In this document: positions 12,201-25,300 of the stretch, piece by piece | How positions within the stretch are numbered: the first letter of the stretch is position 1 | Layout of the letters: every line of letters begins with the position of its first letter | From: Eopsaltria australis | Lineage: Eukaryota > Chordata > Aves > Passeriformes > Petroicidae | Length of the DNA stretch: 64,000 nt | Direction of reading: 5' to 3' | NCBI GenBank assembly: GCA_034509425.1 | Contig: JAVTVJ010000070.1 | Location: 2,418,001 to 2,482,000 of the forward strand | The notes under the pieces: model-generated | What the model saw: only the letters and a program-made list of their open reading frames with translations | Databases searched by the model: none | Told to the model about the DNA's origin: nothing | Position numbers and translations under genes: made by a program

Positions 12201-14779
12201 CTCGATTACCAACTTCCTTTCTATAAAGAAAATATTGTTTCATGTGAGCTGTTCTAATGATCAAGTATACCACAGGAATGTGTCAGCAATTAGAGCACTC
12301 AACATAGCACACTTTTTTCAACTTCTCGTTATCTAGCATCTCCCAAACACTAAGGGGAGAGATATCTTTTGGCCCCAGACTATAATGCACAAAAAATGCT
12401 GGAAACCAACTTTAAATAATTAGTCCTTAAGGAATGCATCTACTCACTGTGTGATCTCCCATCTCAAGCAATACTTGGTTTATGAAAGGGTGGTGAGCTA
12501 AGGGACAGTGTTATCTGCTGAGGAAGATGCAGAGAGAACTGAAATAAATCATACTTTTTGAGCTAAAACTTGAAGCTCATGGCTAAGTAACAAGAATCAT
12601 CTCAAAACCCACCCGTCATGTAGGCAAAATTGATGTCTGCTTCCCCAGACACGAAGGTTTGTGCTAGGCAAGGTCTGATTATTCCACCTTTGGTCAGAGA
12701 CAGAACAGAGCTGCAGGAAGAGACCAGGAGGAGCAAGATAGGTACAGCTCCCAGGGGATGCTAGAATTGAAAGCAGAAACTGTGTTGCTCTTCAGCACCA
12801 TCTTCTATCCAAGGGCTTTCCAAGTCTCTGACACTGGCAAGGTTTTGCTGCTCTGTTACGAGCAAGATTTGTAGCAACAATTTTGAGGTGTGTGGTGGAG
12901 CTAGGTTTAGAAGGGTGACATGAAGGGAGCAGAAAGGAAAGAGGAAGAAATAATTTCTTAGGAACAAAATACTCTGGGGCACCCTGTTAGCACAATGCCT
13001 GATAAATGGTGCAACTTTGTGCCAGGCTAAACACTGAGCACCTGCACATGCTGGAGGTGCTTCACCTTAGTAAGCCCAGTTGGAGTGCTAGAGAGCATGA
13101 TCGTTCTAAGTCCAATGACTGCACCCTCAGCAGAAGCTGCAGAGCAGAAATTGACATCTATAGCAAGTATTTAGGGCATTTATGACACACTGAATTGGAA
13201 ATTCAGAATTATTCACTTGCAACCTAATTAGGACTGGAAGCTAGTTTCAGTCAGGGGATGTTGTGTCACCAACCATATCTATTCTTTGTGATCACTTAGG
13301 TATTTCCACAGCACATGTGTCTTCATAATTTACTGAGTAGCCTAGCAGTCCTCTGACCATGCTCCTGAATTCTTTTAATATAACATAACTTTAGCATAAG
13401 ATTGCTCTGCTATCAAAAGTCTGAGACACTTCAAAATTATAGTCAGGATACTTGAACAGCACTAACTTCAGATTCTGTGTCAAGCAAAAGGGTAACAATT
13501 CTGTAATTTTCCCCTAAAGATGGAGATACAAAAGCAAATACTTGAACTCCACCTAAGGCAACAAGAAAATCCTAGTGCAAATGCTGTTATATAAGTAGGT
13601 TGCTATTACTTGTGTCTCACATTTCATGCCTTTATGAAGCTTAGCAGTGTGCATGATTTCAGACATGAGAGGATTTTAATATGTGAGCAGGCTTGCAGGT
13701 GAGAGAACAAACAGATGGCAGGTATGCCATTGTAGCAACTGTGAACTGTGGGTATTTCAGATTTTTACCACAACATTGCTGGAGTGCTGGGAGATGTTCC
13801 AAATTACCTCACTAGCTCATCACAATTACATTTTTAAAAAGTTGGGAAGATGACATGAGCCTGGGGCAGTAGGCAAGAAAGAGGGGAAAGAGACAGATGG
13901 GAAAGGGGCGTCGAGACAGTGAGAGAGAGAATGAAAGCAAGAAAGAAAAAGAAAGAAGCCTCAGAACTGTTCTTTCACTTTTCAAATGTTTTTCAAAAAG
14001 TATCAAGATGTATTAAGCCCTAAGGCAACAGCCTAAAAGCTCATCTAAGTTGTACGTGGAGAAAACAGGACTAATACCACAGGTTTCAACCATGATTTAC
14101 AATAACATGAATGAAAGCTGATTCTGGCAGAGCTCCATCTACTTAATGAAAAACTTGTTGAAGAGGAAAAAAAGTCTAAAAAAACGACTGATAGAAGATT
14201 AGCAAGAGCTAGCATGAACATGATTACAGCATTTGTATATCTATCATTGAACACCATCTGATTAGTAACAAATATTTTTTTTCCAGTTTTTTTAATTGCA
14301 CTATTTTGAATCTGCAAAGCTATGATTATCTGCCAGTTCCTTGTAGATGCTCCAGCACATAAAAGTCTTGGACATGGATTCGAAACCCTCCACCATTATT
14401 CAAGGACAGTATCTTTGAATGCTGATGTGGCAGAAAATATAAAGGAGGCAATATGGAAAGCAGACCCAAAGGGACACCAATAAACACTTTGCTTCTCAGC
14501 TCCTTGTAACTCTATCAGTGTTTGCCTCTAGCCCAGCATCTCACTTTGGAACACTTCTGGAATACAAAGAAAGCATGCAAGGAAATCAGTTATTTGATTA
14601 TCTCTGCTTTTGTAGCATTCCTTCTGAGGCTCAGGCCTCTGCTTAAAAAGGCAAATAGCAACACTATATCCTCAAAGGCATAGAAATAAGAGCTGAAAAG
14701 CCTTCTCTTACATCACTTAACACAGACTCTGCCAAGAAGAATTGCTCCCTATAGTATAGTCATAAGTGTTTCCTACAGC
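9291..14779. other. Long non-coding stretch
   Basis: No supported gene. The segment at 11085-11150 faintly resembles a MIR/L2 tail (CCCATTTTA core followed by purines). A purine-rich GAAA/GAGA tract lies at 13875-13960. Open frames at 9840-10097, 11393-11644 and 14045-14317 are unrecognised and of chance length. Confidence 0.45.
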
Positions 14780-15030
14780 TCTAAATGACTGAAGTGATCG
14801 GGCTTCCGTTGTCTCCCTGGGGAGGTTTCACCACAGCCCATTTAGGCACGCTGTTTGGACAGCAAGAGACAGCGATTTCATTGTGTGTCACATCTCGGGG
14901 TTTCTGCAGAGAGGTTGGCTCCATGCTGCACCTGGAGCAATCTGAAACATTCTGATGACGCAGTGGTGAAATTTCCTGTTCACTTGTCATCGTGAACCTG
15001 ATGGGCAACGCCACTGTCAGCCAAGGTGCA
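14780..15030. promoter_or_regulatory. CpG-enriched unique block
   Basis: Eight CpG dinucleotides fall in about 250 bases, clearly denser than in neighbouring sequence, with mixed base composition and no repeat similarity. It might be a conserved element or a small unannotated exon, though the minus-strand frame here (77 codons) resembles nothing known. Confidence 0.18.
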
Positions 15031-15404
15031 AGTGAGCCAAATTCCTAGTCAGCTCTGCTTGAAATAGGTCCCATGCAAGGATATGACCCTCAAGTCATTG
15101 CAATTCTGCTTGGCTTCAATTCATGTCCCTTGGAAGTCCATGGAAGAGGCACAAAAGCTCTTTTGGTATGCTCTTTGGGACAGGACACAGCAGATTGTGT
15201 GTGCTGATTATCATAAGTAAACAATAATAACAGCGACAACAAAAGTTGTCAGAAGTCAATCTGTGCAGTTCTTCCAATAAATTGACATGATATATATCTG
15301 GGGCCAGGACCAGGAAATGCCTAACTCCCTGATTATGAAAGAGGTGGAATTAGGGTACTAGCTATTTTCAAGAGATTAATGAATTATATATACATTGTGA
15401 TACA
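15031..15404. other. Non-coding stretch, nothing specific seen
   Basis: Unique sequence without recognisable gene, repeat or CpG cluster. Confidence 0.5.
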
Positions 15405-15500
15405 AGGTCTGATTCTGATCTAACTCTGCTCATCTGCTGGGGTTACTCAGCTGGCGCCTGTGAAGCTCTTCTTGACATCAGTGCAGTAGGAGTACCTTTA
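15405..15500. repeat. Possible ancient amniote SINE/LINE tail
   Basis: The wording GTCTGATTCTGATCT followed by CTCTGCTCATCTGC resembles the widespread amniote repeat tail often seen as 'gatctgattctgatct' next to short 'acaccagtgtaa'-like units. The match is short and diverged. Confidence 0.3.
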
Positions 15501-17623
15501 TTTGTAAGCTGTGAATGTTTGGTAGCATGTACAGTGTCTGTGGCATTCCTTTCTGAGAAACAGTACAGATGTTGGTAAGATGCTGGCACCAGAAATTACC
15601 ACAGGGGTATAAAATATTTGAAACCACTAAGTGGCTCATCTTTCTTCCATTGGATAAAATATGGTCTAAAAAATTCTCTCTGTAATTTATTTAAGCTGTT
15701 ACTTTTTGCCAGGCAGTTAAAAATAATCTTAGCTTAATAACGTATTTTGTTATGATATTGGGGTTTTTTGAGAAGTACCTTTAAGGAACATGACACAGGG
15801 AGAAGATGTTATTTGGAGGTTATTTATTCTGGAATCAACCTCCCTGAACTCCTGGTAATGGTTTCTAAAACATTTCTGCAGTTTCAAGGATGAAATGCTT
15901 AGCATTTTCAGATGCTGCTTCCTAGCGCTGATGAAACCCTGGAGTCACATTAGCTGCAGCCTTCTGCCTTTGTTAGAAGTACATATTTTCAGAAGAGCTT
16001 AGTGTTGGCATGATTCTATTTCCTGTGATCTAAATGAAGATTTCCTGCAAACTTCAACAGCAGCAGATAGAGGCAAACGCTGAGCACAAAGTTTCACCCC
16101 TGGTGACTTGCCCCTAACTTTTAGGAAAGCCAACATCACAGCAAGTGCATTGGCTGTTTTAAAACTGCTTTGCTCCTTTCATTTGTACATAAGATCTATA
16201 AATAAATTCAGGCATTTTTGTTCCAATAAGCTCTATTCATAATGACACTATCCTTAAATAGCAGGAATTCACTATAGTAATATAATGAATTCTTTTCTGT
16301 GTTTTGTTTGCAAGTTGATTAAGTGCAATCACAGTGGCTTAGTTCAGAATTCTTCCTTTATGGAATACATTTTAAAATAAAACAAAACACGGTCATCCGT
16401 GAAGGACTTCATAAAATGTCCAGGCTGTGAAAGGCACTCAGCAATCTGTGCAAGTCACGTTCAAAACCTTTGTTTGACAAACTTTCCCAGAAGATTGGCA
16501 AAATGTTAAATAGCAACTGTACATGGAATTAGAAAATGAACAGGATCAGCTGACCTGAGAAAGATCTGAACTTGTAGTTCTTCCCACAGCCAACTCTATC
16601 ACACAATTTTTTTCAGAAACATTATGCTGATAAAATCTCCCAGGCTCTGAATATTTACTGCTCAGTCATTTATTGTCCTTTTTAATAAAACAGGTCAGGG
16701 GAGGTATTTGTGAACATGGCATATTTTTTTCCAAAATCATCAGGCAGCCAATATTTTTCAGTACAATAGCCTACTTGTCTTGGGCAACTTTTTCATTCTG
16801 AACAAGGGCATGAATGTTTCAAGATTAGCAGGACAAATGACTTATTTATGTTTATCCCTCTTTTTGTTGTACCCTTTCTTTAAATACCCTTTCATTCCAT
16901 TCAGCTGTCCTTACCTTCACTAGCTGTTGTAGGCAGTCTGGCTTGTGCATTAATTATTTTAGCTTTATTAAAGAATATCAGACTCTGAGGGTCCCACTAC
17001 AATAATAAGACCTTAATGAACAGTTTGCTGCTTGCATCTCTTTGCAAGAGACATGGATACAGTGCCTTGGATGATATATTCCAAGCTGCCTACAAATTAG
17101 CTCCTTGCAGCAGGGAAGACCCTCATAGGTATTTGAACTTCTTTAGTATTAATTCAAACATGAGCTCTGTATTTCTGTACTCATCAAAGTCTGCCTGTTT
17201 CCAGCCTTGATATTTCACTGACTTCTCTAAGAAAATTAGCAATATTTTCGTCCTCTTGTCGTTTGCACTCTTGGCAGTGCTCAGTGTGCCTGCCCTTCCT
17301 CTGTCCCCCAAAAATACCTATACAACCCCGTGATCCCTGGAATGAAGCAGTGCCTGTGACACGCAGATGGAGATGAGAACGCCAGAACAGGAAACATGGC
17401 TGTGGCAGGACTGCAAACACTCCTGGGTGCCTTGGCTGATGCTGTGCTGGAATGGGACGTCAGAGTAAAGCATTTAGTTACTCTTAATGACTTCCTCCTG
17501 AAACAAGGACTCAGGGAACCTTAGATGGAATGATCAGCACTTTACTTGGCCCTGAAAAAGGAAACCTCCAACTTTTGAAGAGTAAAGCCTTTGCAGATGG
17601 CATGCAGATAATTCAAAGATAGT
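15501..17623. other. Non-coding stretch up to the LTR
   Basis: Unique AT-rich DNA with no supported gene. Short frames at 17016-17420 on both strands are unrecognised. This is the left flank of the solo LTR insertion. Confidence 0.5.
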
Positions 17624-18204
17624 TGTCCTAGTTTTGGCTGGGATAGAGTTAATTTTCTTTCTAATACCTGGTACAGTGCTGTGTTTTGGATTTAGGGTGA
17701 GAATAATGTTGATAACACACTGATGTTTTAGTTGTTGCTGAGCAGTGCTTTCACACAATCAAGGAAATTTCAGCTTCTCATACTGACAGAGAGGAGCCCA
17801 GGGTTGCACAAGAAGCTGGGAGGGGACACAACCAGGACAGCTGACCCTTACTGGCCAAAGGGACATTCCATACAGTCTGGCATCATGCTCAACATGTAGA
17901 GCTTGGGAGTGCTGGCCAGGGAGTGGCTGCCCCTGCTCAGGGACCAGCTGGGCATAGGTCAGCTGGTGAACAGCAACTGTGTTGTGCATCAATTGTTTTG
18001 CATATTCTTCTACCATTATTATTATTATTATTATTATTACTACTACTACTATTATTATTATTTTCCATTCCTCTTCTGTTGTATTAAACTTTCTTTATCT
18101 CAACCCAGGAGTTCTACCTTTTTTTCCAATTCTGTCCCCCACTCCACCGAAGGGAGTAAATGAATGGCTGTGTGGTACTTAGCTGCCTGCTGGGTTATAT
18201 GACA
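17624..18204 (+). mobile_element. Solo LTR of an avian endogenous retrovirus
   Basis: The segment begins TGTCCTAG, followed by the characteristic GGCTGGGATAGAGTTAATTT wording of a common bird ERV LTR, and ends near TATATGACA, so the termini show an imperfect TGTC/GACA inverted pair. Internal landmarks include an AAGCTGGGAGGGGACACA block, a degenerate promoter-like region near 17882-17905, an ATTAAA polyadenylation-signal variant at 18083-18088, and a triplet repeat at 18015-18062. No gag, pol or env sequence flanks it, so it is a solo LTR left by recombination. Five-base flanks (ATAGT left, ATAAC right) match at only three positions, so a target duplication is eroded or the boundary is off by a base or two. 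Length is about 581 bases. The subfamily name is not certain. Confidence 0.8.
18015..18062. repeat. (ATT)n/(ACT)n triplet microsatellite inside the LTR
   Basis: A run of ATT triplets is interrupted by a block of ACT triplets and returns to ATT, about 16 triplets in all. It lies in the 3' part of the LTR, just before the polyadenylation signal. Overlapping open frames here encode isoleucine or tyrosine runs and are artefacts. Confidence 0.9.
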
Positions 18205-18399
18205 ATAACTGTGTATTGCAGGCACAGAGCTAATGCTTGCCACATCCGTAAAAAAATCATAAAAAGACCAGAAGAAAGCAGGTAGGATGGCAACTGATTG
18301 AGGAAAATCTCAGAGATTAGAAGATCTCTCTAAGAAAACATCATTAGATCTGGAAGGTTAAACAGAATTCACCCAAAGGCAGGAATTTTGAGAAACTAC

Positions 18400-19090
18400 T
18401 CGCAAATGACATGGATATGCACAAGAAATAATTTTTCAAATATGTTAGGAAGAGCCACCTTGCCAGAGAATCTGTAGGGCAAGAGATTATTTAGTCATAA
18501 GGGCCAAACAACATCCTCTTTAAGACGGGTGCAAAATTGCATTTCCACTGCAGCAGCTTGGGAATGTTACTACACTAGGATCCTTCTTTGCACAGGATGC
18601 AGCAGATGATTTGCTTCAAACTGGTGCTAAAGATTACGTGAAACTGCTGGAAGACCTTGTCATAGTTACTGGCAGGTGGAATTCAACACAGATAAATGCA
18701 AACTCCATTCCTTACACCTACTAGGATAGGTTCCGAGTTACTGCTAACACTGAGGAATAAAGTATTTGTCTTGTAATAAATAGATATGTGAAATGATCAT
18801 CTTAGTGCTCAGTACTGTTCTGCTGAGGCCTTTTTCTTCGTTCTGGCCTTTTTATGTCAGAAAAGACATAGAGGAGAGGAACCAAGATGATTAACAGTGC
18901 AGAGTGGCTTCAACACAAGACCCAGATAATCTAGAAGCACTCTTAGCCCTGAAAAAGGAATGAGTGATGGCCTTACAACAGGCATCACAAAGAACACAGA
19001 GCTCAGGATGATGGTTGGAAAGACTCTTCCAGTGCAAGAACTGGAAAGCGTCAAATAAAGGCAGAGCTTCCAAAACAAAAAAAAAAGGAG
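18400..19090 (+). mobile_element. Old CR1/L3-like LINE fragment (RT to near 3' end)
   Basis: Two reverse-transcriptase boxes can be read. AADD at 18599-18610 corresponds to the catalytic FADD/YADD box (Phe replaced by Ala). WQVEFNTDKCK at 18670-18702 matches the conserved WQMxFNxDKC segment that follows it in CR1-clade RTs. The two boxes lie in different frames, so an indel separates them. Upstream, 18430-18500 resembles the linker before the RT. Downstream, 18870-19065 aligns loosely with the C-terminal CR1/L3 region, with an AAGATGATTA start and a CAAGAACTGG word near the end. Stops and frameshifts are frequent and the copy is dead. An A-rich stretch at 19073-19086 may be its tail or chance. 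The 5' limit is uncertain and may reach back to the LTR. Confidence 0.65.
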
Positions 19091-20952
19091 CATTGTTTCA
19101 CATTCCATGTAGCTGAGCTGAGCAAATGGTAGGCTGACATTATGGATTATTGTATACAATTTGCTGCCTTTTCTTCTATTCCTTCTGCAACCTGTACCTT
19201 TCAATTACTGTGTCTCACCATTATTCAAGGCTAAACTTTCACCAGATGATTGGTACTTGAGTACAGACTTTTTGTTACATGGATATACATCTTCTAGGAT
19301 TATGAAGTCTGTTCATGAAGGACACAGAAGCATCAATAATATAACAACTATGGGTAGAAAAATTAATTATAATCTGCTTTGTTAATTAAATAATTATCTC
19401 AATGCATTCTGTAGTGATGAATGTGGTTTTATGAGAAAATGCCATCTTGGAAATACAGTACTGTATGTTAAATGTGGTAATGATAGTAAGGGGACCATGA
19501 TGCAAAGAGACTGAATATCTGATACTGAACACTTACAGGGTCTGATTCCAGACTTGAAAAGTAATTGCAAGTTAGAGGGAAAATACCTATTACTTTATCA
19601 TTCAAGGAATTCACAAGAGGCATAAGCAGCCAATGAAGACATTTCAATGCGAGTAGAGTGTTTACAGGAAAAAAAATAATATCCCCTTACCTGATTTGCA
19701 AACACCCTAATTTAAAATTCTCCGACATTCAGTGTTAACAGATTGGCCTTGATCACAATAATCAGCTCAGTTACAAAAGGCTTCTGCTATATATAACACC
19801 AATGGTACCAAAGGTGCTGTTGTCAGCAGGCAAACACAAAACCAGATTAAAGAGTAATGATACAGAAATACAGCCTGGGTGATCACAGCTAGCAACAAAA
19901 GCATTTGACTTCAACCAAAGATTTAAGGGAAGGAGCTTTCTACCAGTACAAATAGCAGTGATGTAGGTGGACCATACCTAATAGTTCTACCTGCAGAAAA
20001 TTATTCCGATGCATCCGCGCATGCCTGCCAGTTCGGCAATGGAAATTCTTGGATATATGTGTGAGAAACAGAGAACGTGGTTCCCCTTCAACAACTCAGT
20101 GAAAGAAACATAGATGAGACTTTAGACCTACTTAAGTCTAAAGAAAGTAGGAAGCTGATTCTGTGATGGACAAAGCACTTTCATTTATAAACTTCTTCCT
20201 TTTTTGATAATTTGTAGTGAGACCTGCAGAGCACACTGAGCATTCATGTTTTCAGCATGGTTGCACTGGAACAGACAAAACAACCCAAATTACTTCATCT
20301 GCCTTGGCTCTGCCAGTGTGTGCACCCAGAGCTCTGCAAGAAGCAAGGCTTTCTGCTGCATTGACAAATATCAGCTTTACTGAAGTTCTCATGCTGCAGA
20401 AAGAGTACCAGCTAAGGCTTTGGGGATAGATTTCTCCCTTCTTTTGAGTGGAGCTTGGGGACATAACAGGTTTAAAAATGAAAATAAAATGTTGCAAACT
20501 TTTTCCATGACATGTCAGTGGAAAGTTGCTGAGCTGGTTTTCACCTGCAAAAATTATTCTGATTTTTCTGAAAGCAGGAGAAAAGTGTGCTCCTGTTGTG
20601 GAGAGCTGTGACTGTTTTACAGTATACCTACAAAAGCTTATCTACTCTACTCATTTACAAGCCAGGTCACCTCCTACACATCATGGGAGAACAGACAAGT
20701 ATTTATTCTTCTTGCACTTGCTTAAAGTGGAGGAAATGGTACAATTTCTTAAGGCTTTTTTTTAAACATATATCAGATCAAAAAAATAGACCCTGATCTT
20801 ACTTTAAATGGATTTGTGTGTCAGCTTCTAACTTCCAGCAGTGATGTTAGTGGCAAAGAAGATTAGAAAATTGAAAAAGCAGTAGGTGAACAGGAGTTCA
20901 TATGAAGAAGGATGGGAAAATATCCAAGCAAGCGGCATCAGCAAGAGAGTTT
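19091..20952. other. Non-coding stretch, no gene seen
   Basis: Unique AT-rich DNA. A small CpG-containing patch lies at about 20005-20037. The open frames at 20217-20796 overlap on both strands and are unrecognised. Confidence 0.5.
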
Positions 20953-20970
20953 ATAATTTAATTAAATTAT
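20953..20970. repeat. Perfect 18-bp palindrome
   Basis: ATAATTTAA is followed directly by its exact reverse complement TTAAATTAT with no spacer. Being pure A/T, it is less improbable than its length suggests. It contains a TTAATTAA core. Confidence 0.9.
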
Positions 20971-22313
20971 GAAAAGAGTAATGGGTCAAGTGATGAAAAA
21001 ACAATACAGCCTTTCAAGGCAATCAGGATTAGAGAAGCCATCTTCCAACTCACAAAAAAATCAGTCCTTCATTCCAGTAACACAAGAGCAATTGTAAATT
21101 CTGTTGATGAAGTTTGCAAGCAGTGAGATATTGGATTTGCTCTAAGCTCTGCAATGCCTACTTCAGCAACTGTGCCACAAGTGCACAGTGAATATTCTGA
21201 ATAATTTTATGCCCATAGGATGCCTATGGACCACAAGTGTGAGTTGAGGTCATTGTACAAAAAATGAACTATGAAAATGTTAGGATTGTCCAAAAGTTTC
21301 ATTTTTCTTGATCATTTTACAGCATTAAGATACAGACTGTCCAGTTTAACACAGAGGCCAATAATTGCTGCATAGACACCACAGAAGCAAAATCATCCCT
21401 GATTTCTAATGGCATCTTAGACTGAGCCCATGCTGTAGCTTTTCCTTCCCTGCCTCTTACCTTGTTTTCCCCTTCATTCTCCATGAGCAGAAGGATCCAT
21501 TTCCTGATCATCCCATACAGAGATTGTCCCATACAGAGTACATTTTCCTTTGGTACTCAAAGTATTTTTCATTTTTCTGAGTTGCTTTATACTTGTTGTT
21601 TGTTTGTTTTGCTTTATGCAGCTGAATTTCTTCACATAAGCCTTTAGTCACTTACTTTGCCTGTTAGCAAGATGGAGTTGACTGTCCAGATCACCGAGCT
21701 ATTTGTGTTGCTTCCTGTTCCATTTCTTCATCTCTTTGGCACCACTTTTTCTGCTCGGGAGTCCAAAATCACTCATAAAACATAAGCAATTGCCAGCAGT
21801 TTGTATATGGGGTAGTAACATTAATATCATAGAATGAGAATTTTGAGCTTGGAAACTCTATTTTTAGCAGAAAGCAGCAGGATAGACCTAATTAAACTGT
21901 GCCAAAAGAGGAAAGTGATAGGGATATTAGCAGCAAATATCTTCTCTTAGACCACACTGACATGAAATATGGGATTTAATTAAGGAAAGCAACATGCCAT
22001 TGAATGAAGCAAATCAACCTCCAACAGAAAATGAACTGATTTAGTGCGTAACAGTTATGGGAGATGTTTTGTCTTGTGTCCACATGGTAATCCTGGGCCA
22101 AAAGCTTCCTTAAACCTTCTTTGGGTTTCCAGTGCTATTGCAGAGATAAAGGATCTATCTCTGCACTGATCTTCCCTGCAACTGCAACCCTATAAACCTT
22201 GTGGCGGTCCTTGGCAGTCCTTGATTAGTGGCTACTTTATTGGTGATGGAAAGACTTGGAAGAATGGTTGTCTAACCACCTGATCAAACCATCTTAGTGA
22301 GATCCACAGCTAA
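20971..22313. other. Non-coding stretch, possible tiny CR1 trace
   Basis: No gene seen. The words ATCATAGAATGAGA near 21827 recall the 3' terminal octamer zone of CR1 in reverse orientation, but similarity fades within about 30 bases and is not called as an element. Confidence 0.4.
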
Positions 22314-22324
22314 ATAATAATAAC

Positions 22325-22363
<39 letters not shown>
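22314..22363. repeat. (AAT)n microsatellite
   Basis: About sixteen AAT triplets with one AAC interruption near the left end. It lies in unique sequence and is likely length-polymorphic. Confidence 0.95.
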
Positions 22364-22364
<1 letters not shown>

Positions 22365-25300
22365 CAGCAGTAGTGGTTTAATTTATATAATTATTTAGTT
22401 ACATTTTAGCTACAGAGCTAAATAGGATATTTTGATCATCTAGTGCAAGAGGCTGCATTATGTTCTTAGAGTGTTGTAATAAGCTGAATTGTTAAAATCC
22501 TTCACATTTTTTCCTATATCTGGACTGCAGTGATTGATAGAGAAAGCTGCTAAGACAGAAGAACAAGACATTCCCACATGAAAAAATACGAACAACAAGT
22601 AGCAGAGGGCTGTGTTTGATGCATGAAAGAGCTACAAATACTGAACAGATAAAGTGAGGCTTATTATCTCTTACTTCGTGCTTGAGGAGTTTGAATATGC
22701 TAAGAGACTCATGAGTTGAAGTGCTGTAGCAGGAGTAATCTGGAGAGCAAGAAACATTGCCTAAGTGCCAGGACTGCCAGGCTGTCACATTCCTACCTGG
22801 GCTGGCTCTCAGACAGAAGCGTGGCCAGAGGTCTGCAAGTGTCTTGAATACTGTGCATACCACCAACAAACTCCAAAAATGTTACCACTCCAAGGGTTGG
22901 GATTTTTTTTTAATAACGTTGCAATCATTATAGTTAATAAAGGTTTAGGGTGGCTTCTTTTGCCTGTAATTGTAAGATATCCAGGCTGGGAATATATTAC
23001 TTGAGAAATGGAAGTGGTCAGGGTGTCTGTTTTTCCTCTAAATTCTTAATCAATATTAATTAACCCTAAATAGCAAGCAAGGTGGGAGTCAGTATTTCTA
23101 TACTTTGAGAAGTAACTTTTCTCATGGTAAGAGTCTCCACAGCTTTCCCATGAAAGCAAGCAAGTTTCTTGCTGTGGGTAAGTGGTTGCAGTTCCTCTCA
23201 AGTCAGTGAAAATCTGGTTTTAAGAAGTTATTTAGTGACTGTTTCTTGTTTTGAGTATTTTCCTTTTTTAGACCATTTCTCACTGCTGGTCAGTCAAACA
23301 CTTCAAGCAAGCCAGGAACACTCTGTTACGGAGCCACTGATACAAATATCCTTGTCCCAGCTAATGCAATATTAAATGCAAAAGAACTTTACAGTTCTGG
23401 GATATGTTTTCAAGCCTGAAAGAAGCCCATTTTTGTTAAGGAACATGCCAGGGGTCTGGAAACTGTTGTCGTATGAGACTTAAAAATATGTTGTACAACA
23501 AAGATCTTGACTTTTCAGAGTTTGGGATGTTTTGGAGAGTGGCCTGGTACTTGCCTGGTTTTATGATTTGGGATCAACTACCCTTTGTTTGGTGGGCTTT
23601 TTTTCATTTCTACAGCTACTTCCAGCTCCATAATTTTCTCTTCAAACCTTCCCACTTTTCTAAGACCCCAAGATACATTATGTGCCTGTGACTAAATTCA
23701 GGATCTATGTGTGGAGCCAAGCCTGTTCTCTTACATGCTGCTGTAAAAAAGGTCAACTTTTTATCATTCACTTTTCCCCTTCCTTTTCTGTTTCTACATG
23801 AATCACTTCATTGGCAGGCTATAATTTATAGTTTCCTCCCTGTAATAGAAGTGCAAATGGTTCATTTTACTGACATAAATTATATGCAAAGGACATGCTT
23901 AAAGCTGATCAGGCTTACGAGCCTCCTCTTACAGCCTTAATTTGTACCTCATACAAGATGAAAAATAATAAATGAAAAAAGAATTGCATAAGGAAGTGTG
24001 ACAATTAAAATAGGTCGGAAGACAGGAGGGAGATCTTTTTCTTGGAAACATTTTCCTTGGAAAGTTAATTAACTCTAGATGCATCCCACAAAAATGAAAT
24101 AGTTTGCAATTTATCTCCCATTGTGTTAACTCTGTATTTTTCGTGAAATAAAAGAGAAATAAGTGTATAGCCTTTAATAATTATATAACCACTCTTCTGG
24201 ACATGAAATTAAACAAGAGAAAAAAAAATCAAAATACTCTAAACAACAAGTGAAGTTTATAAAATGAGAAGCACTGTGTATTAAAATTTGGGATAGGGAG
24301 CCAGCAGCAGTGCAGCAACATGTCTGGGTAAAGCAGGAAACCCCAAATCCAGTGAGCTGCTGTGTAATTTAAGATGCTGATCTCAGTGCCTGTAACGCCA
24401 GTAATGTGTCATTTCTGGAAGCTAGGATGACACAAAACCTGTGTGGGAAGGAGGGAAAGCAGCCTACAATTGTTTGCCTTTTAATGAAGGATAGCTGAGA
24501 AGTTAATTGTACCTAAGGGTTTTTTTATGAATGCAGGTAACCTGATCCTGTGAAATCAGTGGATGAAGTCCACCCTTCAGCTTCCTGTGAAGCTTGGCAT
24601 GGGGGCTGCTATTGTGCACAGAATCACAGGAGACACCAGTGCCTGGGAGGCAGCAGTCAGCCCTTGTTTGCTTCCATCCATAAGCTCCAGAGCTGTGATT
24701 AGGGTTCTCCCCAAATCATTCATGCTTTCCCTAGGAATAACGAGCATCACTATATGATACCTCTTTCTGTTAGTAGAGTAGCTACTGTAAAACTTGAAAT
24801 ACAATTCTCTTATTTGAGGTGTTGCTTGGAAGGTTCAACTCATGTGCGTAAAGGAAAAGGAGCCACTGCATTCCCCTACCAAAGTGAATGTGCTGGTGTT
24901 AGATTTTACTGTCTTCTTCAGTGCCAATGTGAGTAACATCAGTCCTGTTAGAACAAGGATCTTGGAGATCCGTGCATCATCACAGAGGGAAACACTAGGG
25001 ACTACTTCTACCAAAACCATAATTTCCTTCACAATATCATCTGGCTTTTTTTTTTTTTTTAACCCAACTGAATCCATAATTAACTTAAAAATACCTTTGG
25101 GAACTCCTTCCCAGATATTTTAAACCAACAGGGAGAAAAATCTAAATTGTCTTGCATGCTTTCCAAACATCAAATTAGAAAGTGGTGGGTCATTTAACAA
25201 ATAACCACCTTGACAATAAGAAAGAAATTAGTGCTAATTATAAGCATTCTATAAAATAATTTTCTCTAAACAGTGCTCTCAAATATCTCCTGGAAATCTA

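Noticed and set aside
17903..18182. Tyrosine- or isoleucine-run open frames
   Set aside because: They read through the triplet repeat of the solo LTR.
24605..24650. CR1 3' end suggested by AGAATCACAGGAG
   Set aside because: Similarity does not extend beyond one short word.
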